From contig CANMDH010000014.1 in NCBI GenBank assembly GCA_947496555.1, positions 1 through 64,000 on the forward strand: 64,000 nucleotides of DNA, in the 5' to 3' direction. A model generated the notes under the pieces. That model saw only the letters and a list, made by a program, of their open reading frames with translations, did no database searches and was not told the origin of the DNA. The position numbers and the translations under genes were made by a program. Below, one piece after another: positions 18,111 through 27,247 of the stretch (positions are counted from its first letter, which is position 1; the number at the start of each line of letters is the position of its first letter). The DNA is from an uncultured Aquimarina sp. (GTDB lineage Bacteria; Bacteroidota; Bacteroidia; Flavobacteriales; Flavobacteriaceae).

Positions 18111-18257
18111 ATGGCAAAATTTTACTTTAAGTCTTCAAAGAAAGAAGAAAAACATTTAGTACCTAGTAGAAGAACAATAGATTTTCTTCTCAATTATTCA
18201 AAATCGTTAAATGTTACCGAATATGGTAACCTAAAGTTTGAAACGATTTTGAACTGA
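18111..18257 (+). CDS. Small 48-residue protein downstream of the ECF sigma factor
   Basis: The frame from ATG 18111 to TGA 18257 gives MAKFYFKSSKKEEKHLVPSR, then RTIDFLLNYSKSLNVTEYG and a short tail ending in FETILN. It is basic at the start with an amphipathic helix in the middle. It has no signal peptide, and a terminator follows 9 bases past its stop. From memory, short proteins of this pattern (SxRTIxFLLNYSKSLNV) follow similar sigma genes in other flavobacteria, but this needs a search. A role in controlling the sigma factor is speculation from position. Confidence 0.7.
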   Translation: MAKFYFKSSKKEEKHLVPSRRTIDFLLNYSKSLNVTEYGNLKFETILN

Positions 18258-18265
18258 ACTTAAAC

Positions 18266-18293
18266 AAAAGGCCTATTTTTTAATAGGCCTTTT
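18266..18293. terminator. Bidirectional terminator between the 48-aa gene and nth
   Basis: AAAAGGCCTAT (18266-18276) pairs with ATAGGCCTTTT (18283-18293). The nth stop codon lies in the loop/left arm, so the hairpin overlaps the end of that gene. Confidence 0.85.
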
Positions 18294-18941
18294 TGATTTT
18301 TGGTATTCATCTAAAACGGTTTTTCTGCCTATTGTTTTGGTGATAATGTCTTTATCAAGATCCCAACCTCTGGCCGGAGAATATTCTCTTCCATACCATA
18401 TGATCTGAAGGTGTAAATCATTCCATAGCTCTTTCGGGAACAAACGTTTAGCATCTTTTTCGGTTTGAACCACATTTTTACCATTGCTAAATCCCCAACG
18501 ATACATTAATCTATGAATATGGGTATCAACCGGAAATGCAGGAACACCAAAGGCTTGCGACATCACTACGCTTGCCGTTTTGTGGCCAACTGCTGGTAAT
18601 TCTTCTAGTGCTTCGAAACTTTGAGGTACTTGACCTTTGTATTTTTCAATCAAAATCTCGGATAGGCCATGAATCCCTTTGGATTTCATGGGACTTAGAC
18701 CAACAGGTTTTATGATTTCTCTAATCTCATCTACCGATAGTCTTACCATAGTGTAAGGATTGTCTGCGCGATCAAATAATAATGGTGTAATCTGATTCAC
18801 TCTAACATCGGTACTTTGTGCACTTAGTAATACTGCAATTAATAAGGTATAAGGATCTTTGTGATCTAATGGGATTGGAATCTTGGGATATAGTTCCTGC
18901 AAGGTTTTGATGGTAAAATCAATCTTTTCCTGTTTTGTCAT
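18273..18941 (-). CDS. nth: Endonuclease III-like DNA glycosylase lacking the Fe-S cluster
   Basis: 222 residues of the HhH-GPD superfamily, which removes oxidised pyrimidines and nicks the strand in base excision repair. The helix-hairpin-helix LPAVGHKTA carries the catalytic lysine K121, and D139 in PVDTHIHR is the conserved aspartate. The C-terminus, where Nth normally carries four cysteines for a [4Fe-4S] cluster, reads WYGREYSPARGWDLDKDI, and the whole protein has no cysteine. The gene is otherwise intact and divergent from bcp. Confidence 0.88.
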   Translation of the reverse strand: MTKQEKIDFTIKTLQELYPKIPIPLDHKDPYTLLIAVLLSAQSTDVRVNQITPLLFDRADNPYTMVRLSVDEIREIIKPVGLSPMKSKGIHGLSEILIEKYKGQVPQSFEALEELPAVGHKTASVVMSQAFGVPAFPVDTHIHRLMYRWGFSNGKNVVQTEKDAKRLFPKELWNDLHLQIIWYGREYSPARGWDLDKDIITKTIGRKTVLDEYQKSKRPIKK

Positions 18942-19047
18942 GTAATCAAAATTATTTCACGCTAAAATATTAAAATATGAATCGAATAGCGTTAGATGCA
19001 ATCATTAAATTTTTGATAAAATAAGAATAAGATTGCTCTTTTTGTTT

Positions 19048-19055
19048 TATTTTTG
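19048..19055 (+). promoter_or_regulatory. Putative -7 element (TATTTTTG) of bcp
   Basis: TATTTTTG fits the Bacteroidota -7 consensus 45 bases before the bcp ATG. No TTG at the expected spacing, so the match is partial. Confidence 0.4.
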
Positions 19056-19099
19056 AGCGTGAATATTAAACAAAATATAATTTATACAAATCATATATA

Positions 19100-19549
19100 A
19101 TGACAACACTAAAAGCAGGAGATAAAGCTCCAAATTTCATGGCTCTTGATCAGGACGGAAATACTATCACTCTTGATGATTATAAAGGAAAAAAATTGGT
19201 TGTTTTCTTTTATCCAAAAGCAAGCACACCGGGTTGCACTGCAGAGGCCTGCAACCTAAGAGATAACTATCAAACTTTTCAGGGACAGGGATACGAAATT
19301 ATCGGTGTAAGCCCTGATAGTGCGAAGCGCCAACAAAATTTTAAGAACAAATTCGAATTGCCATACCCTTTATTAGCCGATGAGGACAAACAAGTGATTG
19401 AAGCTTTTGGTGTATGGGGACCTAAGAAATTTATGGGCAAGGAATATGATGGTATCCACCGTACCACGTTTGTAATTGATGAAAGCGGAGTGATATCTGA
19501 AGTTATTTCTAAAGTGAAAACCAAGGATCACGCGGCACAAATATTATAA
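19100..19549 (+). CDS. bcp: Thioredoxin-dependent thiol peroxidase (peroxiredoxin Q/BCP)
   Basis: 149 residues, the full length of the BCP family. It reduces hydroperoxides using thioredoxin. The motif YPKASTPGCTAEAC carries the peroxidatic Cys and the resolving Cys five residues later, as in atypical two-Cys BCP enzymes. The C-terminal part GIHRTTFVIDESGVI is also typical. It is monocistronic, with its own -7 element and a strong terminator. Confidence 0.95.
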   Translation: MTTLKAGDKAPNFMALDQDGNTITLDDYKGKKLVVFFYPKASTPGCTAEACNLRDNYQTFQGQGYEIIGVSPDSAKRQQNFKNKFELPYPLLADEDKQVIEAFGVWGPKKFMGKEYDGIHRTTFVIDESGVISEVISKVKTKDHAAQIL

Positions 19550-19555
19550 TTATTT

Positions 19556-19587
19556 AAAAAGGCTCATTTACAAAAATGAGCCTTTTT
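19556..19587. terminator. Bidirectional terminator after bcp
   Basis: A 14-bp stem, AAAAAGGCTCATTT (19556-19569) with AAATGAGCCTTTTT (19574-19587), and a 4-base loop. It could also end the convergent gene at 19652-21106. Confidence 0.9.
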
Positions 19588-19601
19588 AAATAAATGTTTT
19601 G

Positions 19602-19665
19602 TTCTATTGTTCTATTGTTCTATTGTTCTATTGTTCTATTGTTCTATTGTTCTATTGTTTTATTG
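19602..19665. repeat. 8-bp tandem repeat TTCTATTG
   Basis: Seven perfect copies of TTCTATTG at 19602-19657 and one imperfect copy TTTTATTG at 19658-19665. The last copies encode the end of the convergent gene, whose TAG stop (19652-19654) is inside the repeat. The unit length is not a multiple of three, so slippage would change the 3' untranslated length. Confidence 0.95.
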
Positions 19666-21106
19666 CCTTTTCTGGAGTCTTATAGCCAAAGAAATTATTT
19701 TCTTTTATCATTTCTGGTATTAACTCTGGCAGTTGATCTTCCCATCCGGATTCACCATCTTGGATTTTTTGTAAAACTTCTCTTGAGAATATATCTATAA
19801 TGCTGGCATCATAATCGGTAATATCTACCAGCTTACCATTATATTTAAAGAACTTGTAAAGCTCTTTCATTCTAGGATGTACCTTTAGGTTATCACTATT
19901 TGTAACTTCGTCGGTGTCTTGATTATGCAGTGGGTATAGATATACTTTTAAATCTTTAAAGAATAATTTACCAAATGCTTCCAGGATACCTCCACTTAAA
20001 TGGCGATAGTATTTTTCATCAAAAATATCAACCAAGTTATTTACGCCCATGGCCAATGCCATTCGTTCTTTGGTGTAATTAGAGAAATATTCTACTACTT
20101 TATAGTATTCTTTAAAATTGGAGATCATTACGGTCTGACCAAGAGAGCACAATAGTCTGGCTCTTGCCATGAAATCTTCTTCATCTATTTCGCCTTCGGC
20201 TCTTAGGTTGGATAGAGTGATTTCAAAAATCACCACAGTTTTGTTTTTGTTTACTTTGTTTTCATTCAAAAAGATATTGAGTGACTTTTCGTAAATATCC
20301 ATATTTACTTTGGTCACTGGTCTAAAACTTCCGCGTAGCGCCAAAATGTTTTTCTTGTACAATATGGCAGCGGGTAGTATGTTATTTCCGTCAGGACCAA
20401 ACATTACAGCTTCTGTCATTCCATTCTTTACTAATTGTAGACTCATTAAACGGTTATCTACTTTTGTAAAGCGTGGCCCAGAGAAATTAATTGTGTCAAT
20501 CTCTATTTGATCCTTATCCAAATGATCATATAGGTAACGCAGCAACTTTTTTGGGTTGTCGTATTTGTAATAAGCTCCATAAATCAGGTTAACTCCCAAT
20601 ACACCAAGTGTCATTTGTTGTAGTCGGGCGTCGTTTTCATGAAAACGTATATGCAAACTAATCTCGTTGTATTCTTCATTGGGCACAGTTTGGTAGCGAA
20701 TACCTACCCAGCCATGGCCTTTATATTTTTTTGCAAAGTCAATGGTGGCCACCGTATTGGCGTAACTAAAAAAAAGTTTGTTAGGGTGCTTCTCTCTAGA
20801 AATTCTTTCTTCAATAAGCCTAACTTCATGCTTCAGCATTTTTTTTAGCCTGGCTTCGGTAACATAGCGTTTGTCATCTTCTATTCCGTAAATGGCATCA
20901 CTAAAATCCTTATCATAAGCACTCATCGCTTTTGCAATAGTACCAGAGGCACCACCGGCTCTAAAAAAGTTTCGTGCAGTCTCTTGACCGGCACCAATTT
21001 CTGCAAAAGTTCCGTAGATATTTTGATTCAGATTAATACGTAATGCTTTACTCTTAATTGAGGGGACAGATTCAAATTCTTTATCTCCCATTATCGTGAT
21101 AGGCAT
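19652..21106 (-). CDS. Conserved hypothetical protein
   Basis: 484 residues, cytoplasmic by appearance, with no signal peptide or membrane helix. The N-terminal part LNQNIYGTFAEIGAGQETARNFF and SGTIAKAMSAYDKDFSD is very regular and reads like a conserved Bacteroidota family. Later segments (TKFINFSGP-like strands, NNLVDIFDEKYYRHL, LYPLHNQDT) give no known catalytic motif. The name in some annotation sets is unreliable, so I leave it unnamed. It ends in a tandem repeat and has a promoter region shared with the divergent hydrolase gene. Composition is like its neighbours. Confidence 0.75.
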   Translation of the reverse strand: MPITIMGDKEFESVPSIKSKALRINLNQNIYGTFAEIGAGQETARNFFRAGGASGTIAKAMSAYDKDFSDAIYGIEDDKRYVTEARLKKMLKHEVRLIEERISREKHPNKLFFSYANTVATIDFAKKYKGHGWVGIRYQTVPNEEYNEISLHIRFHENDARLQQMTLGVLGVNLIYGAYYKYDNPKKLLRYLYDHLDKDQIEIDTINFSGPRFTKVDNRLMSLQLVKNGMTEAVMFGPDGNNILPAAILYKKNILALRGSFRPVTKVNMDIYEKSLNIFLNENKVNKNKTVVIFEITLSNLRAEGEIDEEDFMARARLLCSLGQTVMISNFKEYYKVVEYFSNYTKERMALAMGVNNLVDIFDEKYYRHLSGGILEAFGKLFFKDLKVYLYPLHNQDTDEVTNSDNLKVHPRMKELYKFFKYNGKLVDITDYDASIIDIFSREVLQKIQDGESGWEDQLPELIPEMIKENNFFGYKTPEKAIKQ

Positions 21107-21247
21107 AGTAAAAAGGGCTTTTTTTGTTTAATGTAAAGGTACTAATACCATCAATATTAAAAAAACGAGAAGGCAATTTTCTGTGTTTTACATTTAGCAT
21201 TACCAATAATTAAGATATTCATATAATTTATGCCAAAAAAATATAAG

Positions 21248-21255
21248 TACATTTG
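21248..21255 (+). promoter_or_regulatory. Putative -7 element (TACATTTG) of the MBL-fold gene
   Basis: TACATTTG matches the -7 consensus exactly at the variable positions, 17 bases before the ATG at 21273. A -33 TTG is not evident. Confidence 0.45.
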
Positions 21256-21272
21256 CCCTATTAAAAGTTTCT

Positions 21273-22034
21273 ATGGAGGTAACGTTTCTTGGTACTGGTA
21301 CTTCACAAGGTATTCCAATTATTGGAAGTAATCATCCTGTATGTTTAAGTAAGGATCCTAGGGATAAGCGACTTCGAGTTTCTGTTCTTGTTGCATGGGA
21401 TGAATATTGTTATGTTGTGGATTGCGGGCCAGATTTCAGGCAGCAAATGATTTCAAATAATGTATCAAGAATTGATGGGGTAGTTTTCACACATGAACAT
21501 GCCGATCATACGATGGGATTAGATGATATACGGCCGTTCTTTTTTAGGCAAGGAGATATTCCTATTTATGCACACAAAAGAGTTTTGAAAGCCCTTAAAT
21601 CCAGATTTGATTATATTTTTTCTTCGGAAAATAAATATCCTGGAGCACCCAGCGTTGTAGAGAATATATTGATAAACAAGCCGTTTACCTTGGGTAATCT
21701 AGATGTTATACCTATTAATACAATGCACAATCGTTTGCAGGTGTTCGGGTTTCGATTCAAGGATTTTGCGTATTTAACCGACGTAAAAACGGTAGAAGAA
21801 GAAGAGAAAAAAAAACTGGATGGAGTAAAAGTTATGGTGGTTAATGCGTTACGAATCGAGCCTCATCATTCGCATTTTAATTTGGAAGAAGCATTGGCAT
21901 TTATCGAAGAGATTAATCCTGAAAGAGCATATCTAACACATATTAGCCATATGCTGGGTTTTCATGCCGAAGTAGAAAAGACATTACCAGAAAATGTATT
22001 TATTGCCTATGATAATTTAAAAATAACTATATAG
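21273..22034 (+). CDS. MBL-fold metallohydrolase (PhnP/phosphodiesterase-like)
   Basis: 253 residues. The metallo-beta-lactamase motif is THEHADHTMGLDD, with further ligands in DCGPDFRQQ, YLTDVKT and YLTHISHMLGFH. The pattern with an N-terminal LGTGTSQGIP is that of PhnP/RNase Z-like phosphodiesterases, which cleave cyclic phosphates; the real substrate is unknown. It is followed 3 bases later by a small membrane protein gene, suggesting one transcript. Confidence 0.88.
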   Translation: MEVTFLGTGTSQGIPIIGSNHPVCLSKDPRDKRLRVSVLVAWDEYCYVVDCGPDFRQQMISNNVSRIDGVVFTHEHADHTMGLDDIRPFFFRQGDIPIYAHKRVLKALKSRFDYIFSSENKYPGAPSVVENILINKPFTLGNLDVIPINTMHNRLQVFGFRFKDFAYLTDVKTVEEEEKKKLDGVKVMVVNALRIEPHHSHFNLEEALAFIEEINPERAYLTHISHMLGFHAEVEKTLPENVFIAYDNLKITI

Positions 22035-22037
22035 CGT

Positions 22038-22547
22038 ATGAAGAATAAGATTTTTATGTATCTGTTCATTTTTACAGCATTATTTGTGCTTTTTCAATTT
22101 ATGAATGCTAAAAAGGCCCAAGAGTCCTATGATGCCAAAATTGAAAACCTTGAAGAACGATTAAAAGAGCAAGATTCGTTAAAAACCACAATGGTAGACT
22201 CTTTAATAGATATCAATATGGACCTTACTTATTTCTCATTAGAGAGTAATGAAGATGCGGCAAGCTATTTTGAAGAAATGGGCTATGATCCGGCTAAGCT
22301 GGCATTGACTATTAGTGACAAAATAATAGAAGAAAACAAACCAGGAAAGGACAATCCGATTATTCCATTTGTGGGTATGGAAGGAAATATGGCGATTAAT
22401 AAAGTTCGTTTGCTTAATCATAAATGGATTATTGCCGATTTTACTGATGGAGTATATTGGGGCGAATTGTTGATCACATACGATGTAAGAAAAGATGGGG
22501 TTATTGATTTTGAAGTGGAAAAGTCATTTTTGTATCCTAGAAATTAA
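22038..22547 (+). CDS. Conserved hypothetical membrane-anchored protein
   Basis: 169 residues. A single N-terminal membrane helix (IFMYLFIFTALFVLFQFM) is followed by a short coiled coil (YDAKIENLEERLKEQDSLK) and an extracytoplasmic domain of about 100 residues ending in FEVEKSFLYPRN. It starts 3 bases after the metallohydrolase and probably depends on its promoter. This coupling is common in flavobacteria by memory. No catalytic motif is seen. Confidence 0.75.
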   Translation: MKNKIFMYLFIFTALFVLFQFMNAKKAQESYDAKIENLEERLKEQDSLKTTMVDSLIDINMDLTYFSLESNEDAASYFEEMGYDPAKLALTISDKIIEENKPGKDNPIIPFVGMEGNMAINKVRLLNHKWIIADFTDGVYWGELLITYDVRKDGVIDFEVEKSFLYPRN

Positions 22548-22750
22548 TAATTAATCAAGAACGTAATATGAAAAAAACGACCCAATTTGAGCAGTTTTTT
22601 TGGTTTATGATATATATGGGTTGACAAAGGTTGGTTTTTAATAGTACCAATAGGTGGAAGTAGACATATATAAGAATCAACTTAGAATGTATTCAATAAT
22701 AAAGCTACTTCATTGAGAATTCAATAATTCTATCGGATCGAGTTTTGTAA

Positions 22751-22783
22751 TTGTACGGTTTTATAAGGATTCTGTTATATTTG
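22751..22783 (+). promoter_or_regulatory. Putative Bacteroidota promoter of the GH31 gene
   Basis: TTG (22751-22753), a 22-base spacer and TATATTTG (22776-22783), 37 bases before the ATG at 22821. The spacer is one or two bases longer than usual. Confidence 0.45.
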
Positions 22784-22820
22784 ATCTCTTTCAAACAAAA
22801 CACCAAACCATATTTAGGCA

Positions 22821-25214
22821 ATGAAAACAAAGTTTCTCTCCTTTTTAGTAGTTATAGCAATTGTAACAACCAGTATTTCCTGTAAAAAGAAATACGAAGG
22901 CCCTTATCAGGGTTACAAGGTGCATGATTCTTATGTCGAAGTTTACAAAGATGATGGGAGATATATGATCAAAGTATATTCTGATCAAATTATAGAAACC
23001 TCATTCATTCCATTGGGAGAAACATTTGACCCAAAATCTCATGCAGTAGTCAAAAAGCCTATTACAACTAAAATGATTGTTCTAGAGAATGACAGTACAT
23101 TAACCATAAATACTAATGGGATAGATGTTCTAATCAATAGAGAACCTTTTCAAATATCATATTCTTATAAAGGAAAAGAATTAATTTCTGAAAATAAAGG
23201 ATACATAAAAACGGATTCTACTGAAATTCTGGATTTTAATCTGGATAGAGATGAAGTGATTTATGGTGCAGGAGCGCGAGTAGTTGGTATGAATCGCAGA
23301 GGAAAGAAACTTCAGTTGTATAATCGTGCACACTATGGATATGAAACACATTCAGAATTAATGAACTATACCATGCCTTTGGTGCTTTCATCAAAAGTTT
23401 ATGCGGTTCATTTTGATAATGCTCCGATTGGGTTTTTGGATATAGATAGTAAAAGAGATAATACACTTCAGTATGAAACCATTAATGGTAGAAAAACATA
23501 TCAAGTGATTGCAGGCGATGATTGGAGAGATCTAATGGATCAATATACGGATCTTACTGGTAAACAACCGTTACCTCCTCGTTGGGCTTTTGGGAACTTT
23601 GCCAGTCGTTTTGGATATCACTCAGAAAAGGAAACCAAAGAAACGGTAGAAAAGTTTGCCCAGGATAGTATTCCGTTAGATGCCGTTATTTTGGATATTT
23701 ATTGGTTTGGTAAAGATATACAGGGACACATGGGGAATTTGGAGTTTTTGGCAGATTCTTTTCCAACCCCAAAGGAGATGATTAATGATTTTAAGGATAA
23801 GGGTGTTAAAACCGTATTGATCACAGAACCATTCGTACTAAGTTCTTCCAAAAAATGGGATGAAGCTGTAGAAAAGAGGGTTCTTGGTAAAGATTCTGTG
23901 GGTAATCCGTTTAGATATGATTTTTATTTCGGAAATACCGGGATTATAGATATTTATGATCCAAAAGGCAAAGATTGGTTCTGGAATATTTATAAAACCT
24001 ATACTCAGGATTACGGAGTAGCAGGATGGTGGGGAGATTTAGGAGAACCAGAAGTACACCCTTCAGAATTATTACACGCAACTGGAAGCGCCGACGAAGT
24101 ACACAATATTTATGGTCATGATTGGGCAAGATTGGTACAAGAAGGATATCAAAAAGATTTCCCGGATCAAAGACCTTTTATTTTGATGAGAGCAGGATAT
24201 TCTGGCTCACAACGATTTGGGATGATCCCATGGTCTGGAGATGTAAGCAGAAGCTGGGGAGGATTACAACCACAAACTGAAATTGCACTTTCTATGGGAA
24301 TGCAAGGATTGGGGTATATGCACTCTGATCTGGGAGGGTTTGCCGGTGGGGAAACTTTTGATCCAGAATTGTATACGCGTTGGTTGCAATATGGAGTGTT
24401 TCAGCCAATTTTTAGGCCACATGCACAGGAACATATCGCTCCCGAACCTGTTTTTCATGATAAAAAAACTAAGGCTTTAGCAAAAAAGAGTATCGAATTA
24501 AGATATAGTTTGCTTCCTTATAATTATACGATTGCTTTTGATAATAATCAAACGGGTATGCCGCTTATGAGACCCTTGTTTTTTGAAAACCCAGAAAATA
24601 AAGAGCTTTATGAGGTTAGTTACACCTATTTTTGGGGAGATAATTTCTTGGTATCCCCCATAGTTAAACCCGGAATCGCATCTATGGATGTACCTTTTCC
24701 CAAAGGAACCAGCTGGTATGATTTCTTTTCAGGGAAAAAATATGAAGGAGGGAAATATGCCGTGGTTGATGTTAAAGAAGATCATGTACCTGTATTTGTG
24801 AAAGCCGGATCATTCATTCCGATGGTGTCTCCAGTTCAAACTACGGATGCGTATTCTACCAAAGAGCTAACATTGCATTATTACCATGACCCATTGGTAG
24901 AAACTAGTTTAGGAAAATTATATGATGATGATGGTAAGACACCTAGCTCGTTTGAAAAAGGAGCGTATGAGCTATTGAAGTTTAAAAGTAAAGTATCATC
25001 AAAAGAATTATCAATTTCTTTTTCTGCAGAAAAAGGAACCAGTTATGCCTCAAGTGACAGAAAGATTACTTTAATCATTCATAATATTGATGCAGCTCCG
25101 AAATCTCAAGCTGATAAAAATACTTCTTCGACCTGGGACGAAGAAAGTAAAACACTAAAAATTGTTTTTGATTGGAATTCTGCTAAACCAAAAGCGGTGA
25201 AAATTACGTTTTGA
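22821..25214 (+). CDS. Glycoside hydrolase family 31 (alpha-glucosidase-like) lipoprotein
   Basis: 797 residues. The N-terminus is a lipoprotein signal with lipobox SISC, lipidated at C21. The N-terminal beta domain is followed by the catalytic barrel: LDIYWFG near 291, the nucleophile D406 in WWGDLGEPEVHP, and the acid/base D474 in WSGDVSRSW. A proximal beta-sheet and a C-terminal domain follow. The family cleaves alpha-linked glucose or xylose from oligosaccharides; lipidation would place this enzyme on the cell envelope. No SusC/SusD pair is adjacent. Cleavage specificity (alpha-1,4 or other) is not decided. Confidence 0.92.
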   Translation: MKTKFLSFLVVIAIVTTSISCKKKYEGPYQGYKVHDSYVEVYKDDGRYMIKVYSDQIIETSFIPLGETFDPKSHAVVKKPITTKMIVLENDSTLTINTNGIDVLINREPFQISYSYKGKELISENKGYIKTDSTEILDFNLDRDEVIYGAGARVVGMNRRGKKLQLYNRAHYGYETHSELMNYTMPLVLSSKVYAVHFDNAPIGFLDIDSKRDNTLQYETINGRKTYQVIAGDDWRDLMDQYTDLTGKQPLPPRWAFGNFASRFGYHSEKETKETVEKFAQDSIPLDAVILDIYWFGKDIQGHMGNLEFLADSFPTPKEMINDFKDKGVKTVLITEPFVLSSSKKWDEAVEKRVLGKDSVGNPFRYDFYFGNTGIIDIYDPKGKDWFWNIYKTYTQDYGVAGWWGDLGEPEVHPSELLHATGSADEVHNIYGHDWARLVQEGYQKDFPDQRPFILMRAGYSGSQRFGMIPWSGDVSRSWGGLQPQTEIALSMGMQGLGYMHSDLGGFAGGETFDPELYTRWLQYGVFQPIFRPHAQEHIAPEPVFHDKKTKALAKKSIELRYSLLPYNYTIAFDNNQTGMPLMRPLFFENPENKELYEVSYTYFWGDNFLVSPIVKPGIASMDVPFPKGTSWYDFFSGKKYEGGKYAVVDVKEDHVPVFVKAGSFIPMVSPVQTTDAYSTKELTLHYYHDPLVETSLGKLYDDDGKTPSSFEKGAYELLKFKSKVSSKELSISFSAEKGTSYASSDRKITLIIHNIDAAPKSQADKNTSSTWDEESKTLKIVFDWNSAKPKAVKITF

Positions 25215-25370
25215 TAGGATTCTTCAAATAAATCATTTAACAAAAATGATTCTAACAATTTTTACCTAGATTTTGGTATCGTACTTTGCTGCTAATGATA
25301 TCATAAGTTCGATTAAGATTCTAAGGCATTTTCGTTATCTTAGTGCTACAGCATTATATTGAAGAAAATC

Positions 25371-26198
25371 ATGAAAACCTTGGTTAAATATGTTGGTATT
25401 ATTGTTTTTATTGTACTAGGTTGTAATGAAAACCCTTCTCAATCTAAAGAACGCAAGAATCTTGATCAGGAATTAGCTTCGCAACACAAAATTATAGATT
25501 TGACTTATGCGTTCTCTAAGGAAACTGTGTACTGGGTGACCGCACAAGAATTTCAATTAGATACCGTATTTGAGGGAAAAACAGAGAAAGGATATTACTA
25601 TACTGCTAATAATTTTTCTACAGCAGAACACGGGGGTACGCATATTGATGCGCCCATTCATTTTTATAAAACAGGACAAACAGTAGATCAAATACCTCTG
25701 GATAAACTCTTAGGAAATGCTATTAAGGTTGATGTGTCTAAAAGAGCTTTGAATGACCCTGATTACCTTATTAGTATTGAAGATTTTGAAGATTGGGAAA
25801 AAGCTGAGAATATGAATATTCCTGATGGCAGTATTGTACTATTGTATACTGGTTTTTCTTCATATTATCCGAATAAGACAAAATATCTGGGAACCGATCA
25901 ACGAGGTGAGGAAGCCGTAAAAGAATTACATTTTCCCGGGCTTTCTCCTGATGCAGCAGAATGGTTGATTAATAATCGAAACATACATGCCATCGGTATT
26001 GATACCCCAAGTATTGATTATGGTCAGTCTCAATATTTTAAAAGCCACGTGACATTATTTTCAGAAAATATACCGGCTTTCGAAAACCTTGCTAATCTTG
26101 ATAAATTACCTGCAAAAGGATTTGAGATTATAGCATTGCCTATGAAGATAAAAGGAGGTAGTGGTGGTCCTTTGCGAATCATTGCTATTGTGAATTAA
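25371..26198 (+). CDS. Cyclase family lipoprotein (kynurenine formamidase-like)
   Basis: 275 residues from the ATG at 25371; an in-frame TTG at 25359 is less likely. A lipobox IVLGC places the lipidated cysteine at C18. The motif HGGTHIDAPIHF is the metal-binding HxGTHxDxPxH of the cyclase/KynB family, which hydrolyses formamides or acts on cyclic esters and related compounds. SFSKETVYW (DLTYAFSKETVYW) is typical of its N-terminus. No kynurenine genes are nearby, so the substrate is unknown. It is secreted, unlike the biosynthetic KynB. Confidence 0.85.
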   Translation: MKTLVKYVGIIVFIVLGCNENPSQSKERKNLDQELASQHKIIDLTYAFSKETVYWVTAQEFQLDTVFEGKTEKGYYYTANNFSTAEHGGTHIDAPIHFYKTGQTVDQIPLDKLLGNAIKVDVSKRALNDPDYLISIEDFEDWEKAENMNIPDGSIVLLYTGFSSYYPNKTKYLGTDQRGEEAVKELHFPGLSPDAAEWLINNRNIHAIGIDTPSIDYGQSQYFKSHVTLFSENIPAFENLANLDKLPAKGFEIIALPMKIKGGSGGPLRIIAIVN

Positions 26199-26263
26199 TT
26201 GACGTTTTTTTACCAAACTTTGTAATAATTTAGAGATATAGAAGGGAACACAAATCAAATACC

Positions 26264-26854
26264 ATGAAAAAAAACAAAACAGTCGAAGAGTTTATAGCCA
26301 AGAAGAGTGAATGGAATAAAGCTTTGCAAATTCTAAGGTCAATTATGCTTTCTACAGAAATGACAGAAACTATAAAATGGGGAGCACCTACATATACTGT
26401 GAATGATAAAAATGTTATTGGACTGGGAGCATTCAAATCCTATGTGGGTATTTGGTTTTTTCAGGGAGTGTTTCTTAAAGATGATCAAAAGAAATTAATC
26501 AATGCACAAGAAGGCAAAACAAAAGGATTACGGCAATGGAGGTTTACATCAATCGAAGAAATAGATAGAGATTTGATACTTCAATACGTGCAGGAAGCAA
26601 TACAAAATCAAAAAGAAGGAAAGGAAATTAAGCCAGAAAAATCCAAAACGGTTAAAATGCCTTCCGAATTAATCAGAATATTAGGTGAAGATGTAAAAAT
26701 TAAAGAATCCTTTGAGCTATTAACTCCGTTTAAGCAAAAAGAGTATATAGAATATATTACTACAGCCAAACGAGAAGCCACTCGACTTTCTCGTTTAGAA
26801 AAAATCAAGCCCATGATATTGATGGGAGTTGGACTAAATGACAGATATAGGTAA
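26264..26854 (+). CDS. DUF1801/YdeI family protein
   Basis: 196 residues, cytoplasmic. The N-terminal part LRSIMLSTEMTETIKWGAPTYTVNDKNV is the DUF1801 core (SufE-like fold family YdhG), and the C-terminal part LLTPFKQKEYIEYITTAKREATRLSRLEKI is the YdeI/OmpD-associated helical segment. Members have been linked to stress or bacteriocin protection, but the activity is unknown. It sits 65 bases downstream of the cyclase gene, possibly a separate unit. Confidence 0.85.
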   Translation: MKKNKTVEEFIAKKSEWNKALQILRSIMLSTEMTETIKWGAPTYTVNDKNVIGLGAFKSYVGIWFFQGVFLKDDQKKLINAQEGKTKGLRQWRFTSIEEIDRDLILQYVQEAIQNQKEGKEIKPEKSKTVKMPSELIRILGEDVKIKESFELLTPFKQKEYIEYITTAKREATRLSRLEKIKPMILMGVGLNDRYR

Positions 26855-27247
26855 AATTTAGACTGAATTCTTCTTTTTCTAGCGTTATAAATTAGTTTTT
26901 AGGGGATTTTACCCCGTTTATGTTATATTTTCCTTTCTTTAATATTAACAAAAATTTAATAAGTAGGCTCTGTTTTTGTCAAATCCATAATTGAACTTTA
27001 AATAGCATTGCTAATTCTCGTGTATTCCCAACAAAATTGATACGTTTAAACCATATTTTCTTGCATTTCGAAAGGCCTATTTTGCTGGTTAATAGATTTT
27101 AAACTTTTAAAATTAACAATATGTTAACATTTTAATTGACACCTCAAGTTTGCTTTTTCGAAGATCAAAACTTCTAATTTTGTACCAAATCGAAGCGGTA
27201 AAATTCTTTCGTTTTTTATGTCTAAAACTCCAAAATAAAATTGAAAA
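26855..27247. other. 393-base intergenic region, no gene seen
   Basis: Between the YdeI-like gene and the GNAT-like gene. It holds a weak GGGG-ATTTTA-CCCC hairpin followed by a T-rich stretch, possibly the YdeI terminator, and a palindrome TTAACA-ATA-TGTTAA at 27113-27127 that might be an operator. I see no open frame of useful length and no RNA gene. Confidence 0.5.

Noticed and set aside
19602-19665. CRISPR array
   Set aside because: The copies are 8 bases and adjacent, with no spacers and no cas genes.
21228-21245. TTTGGCAT-like sequence near 21233 as a third sigma-54 site
   Set aside because: On the minus strand TTGGCAT is not followed by TTG at the right spacing.
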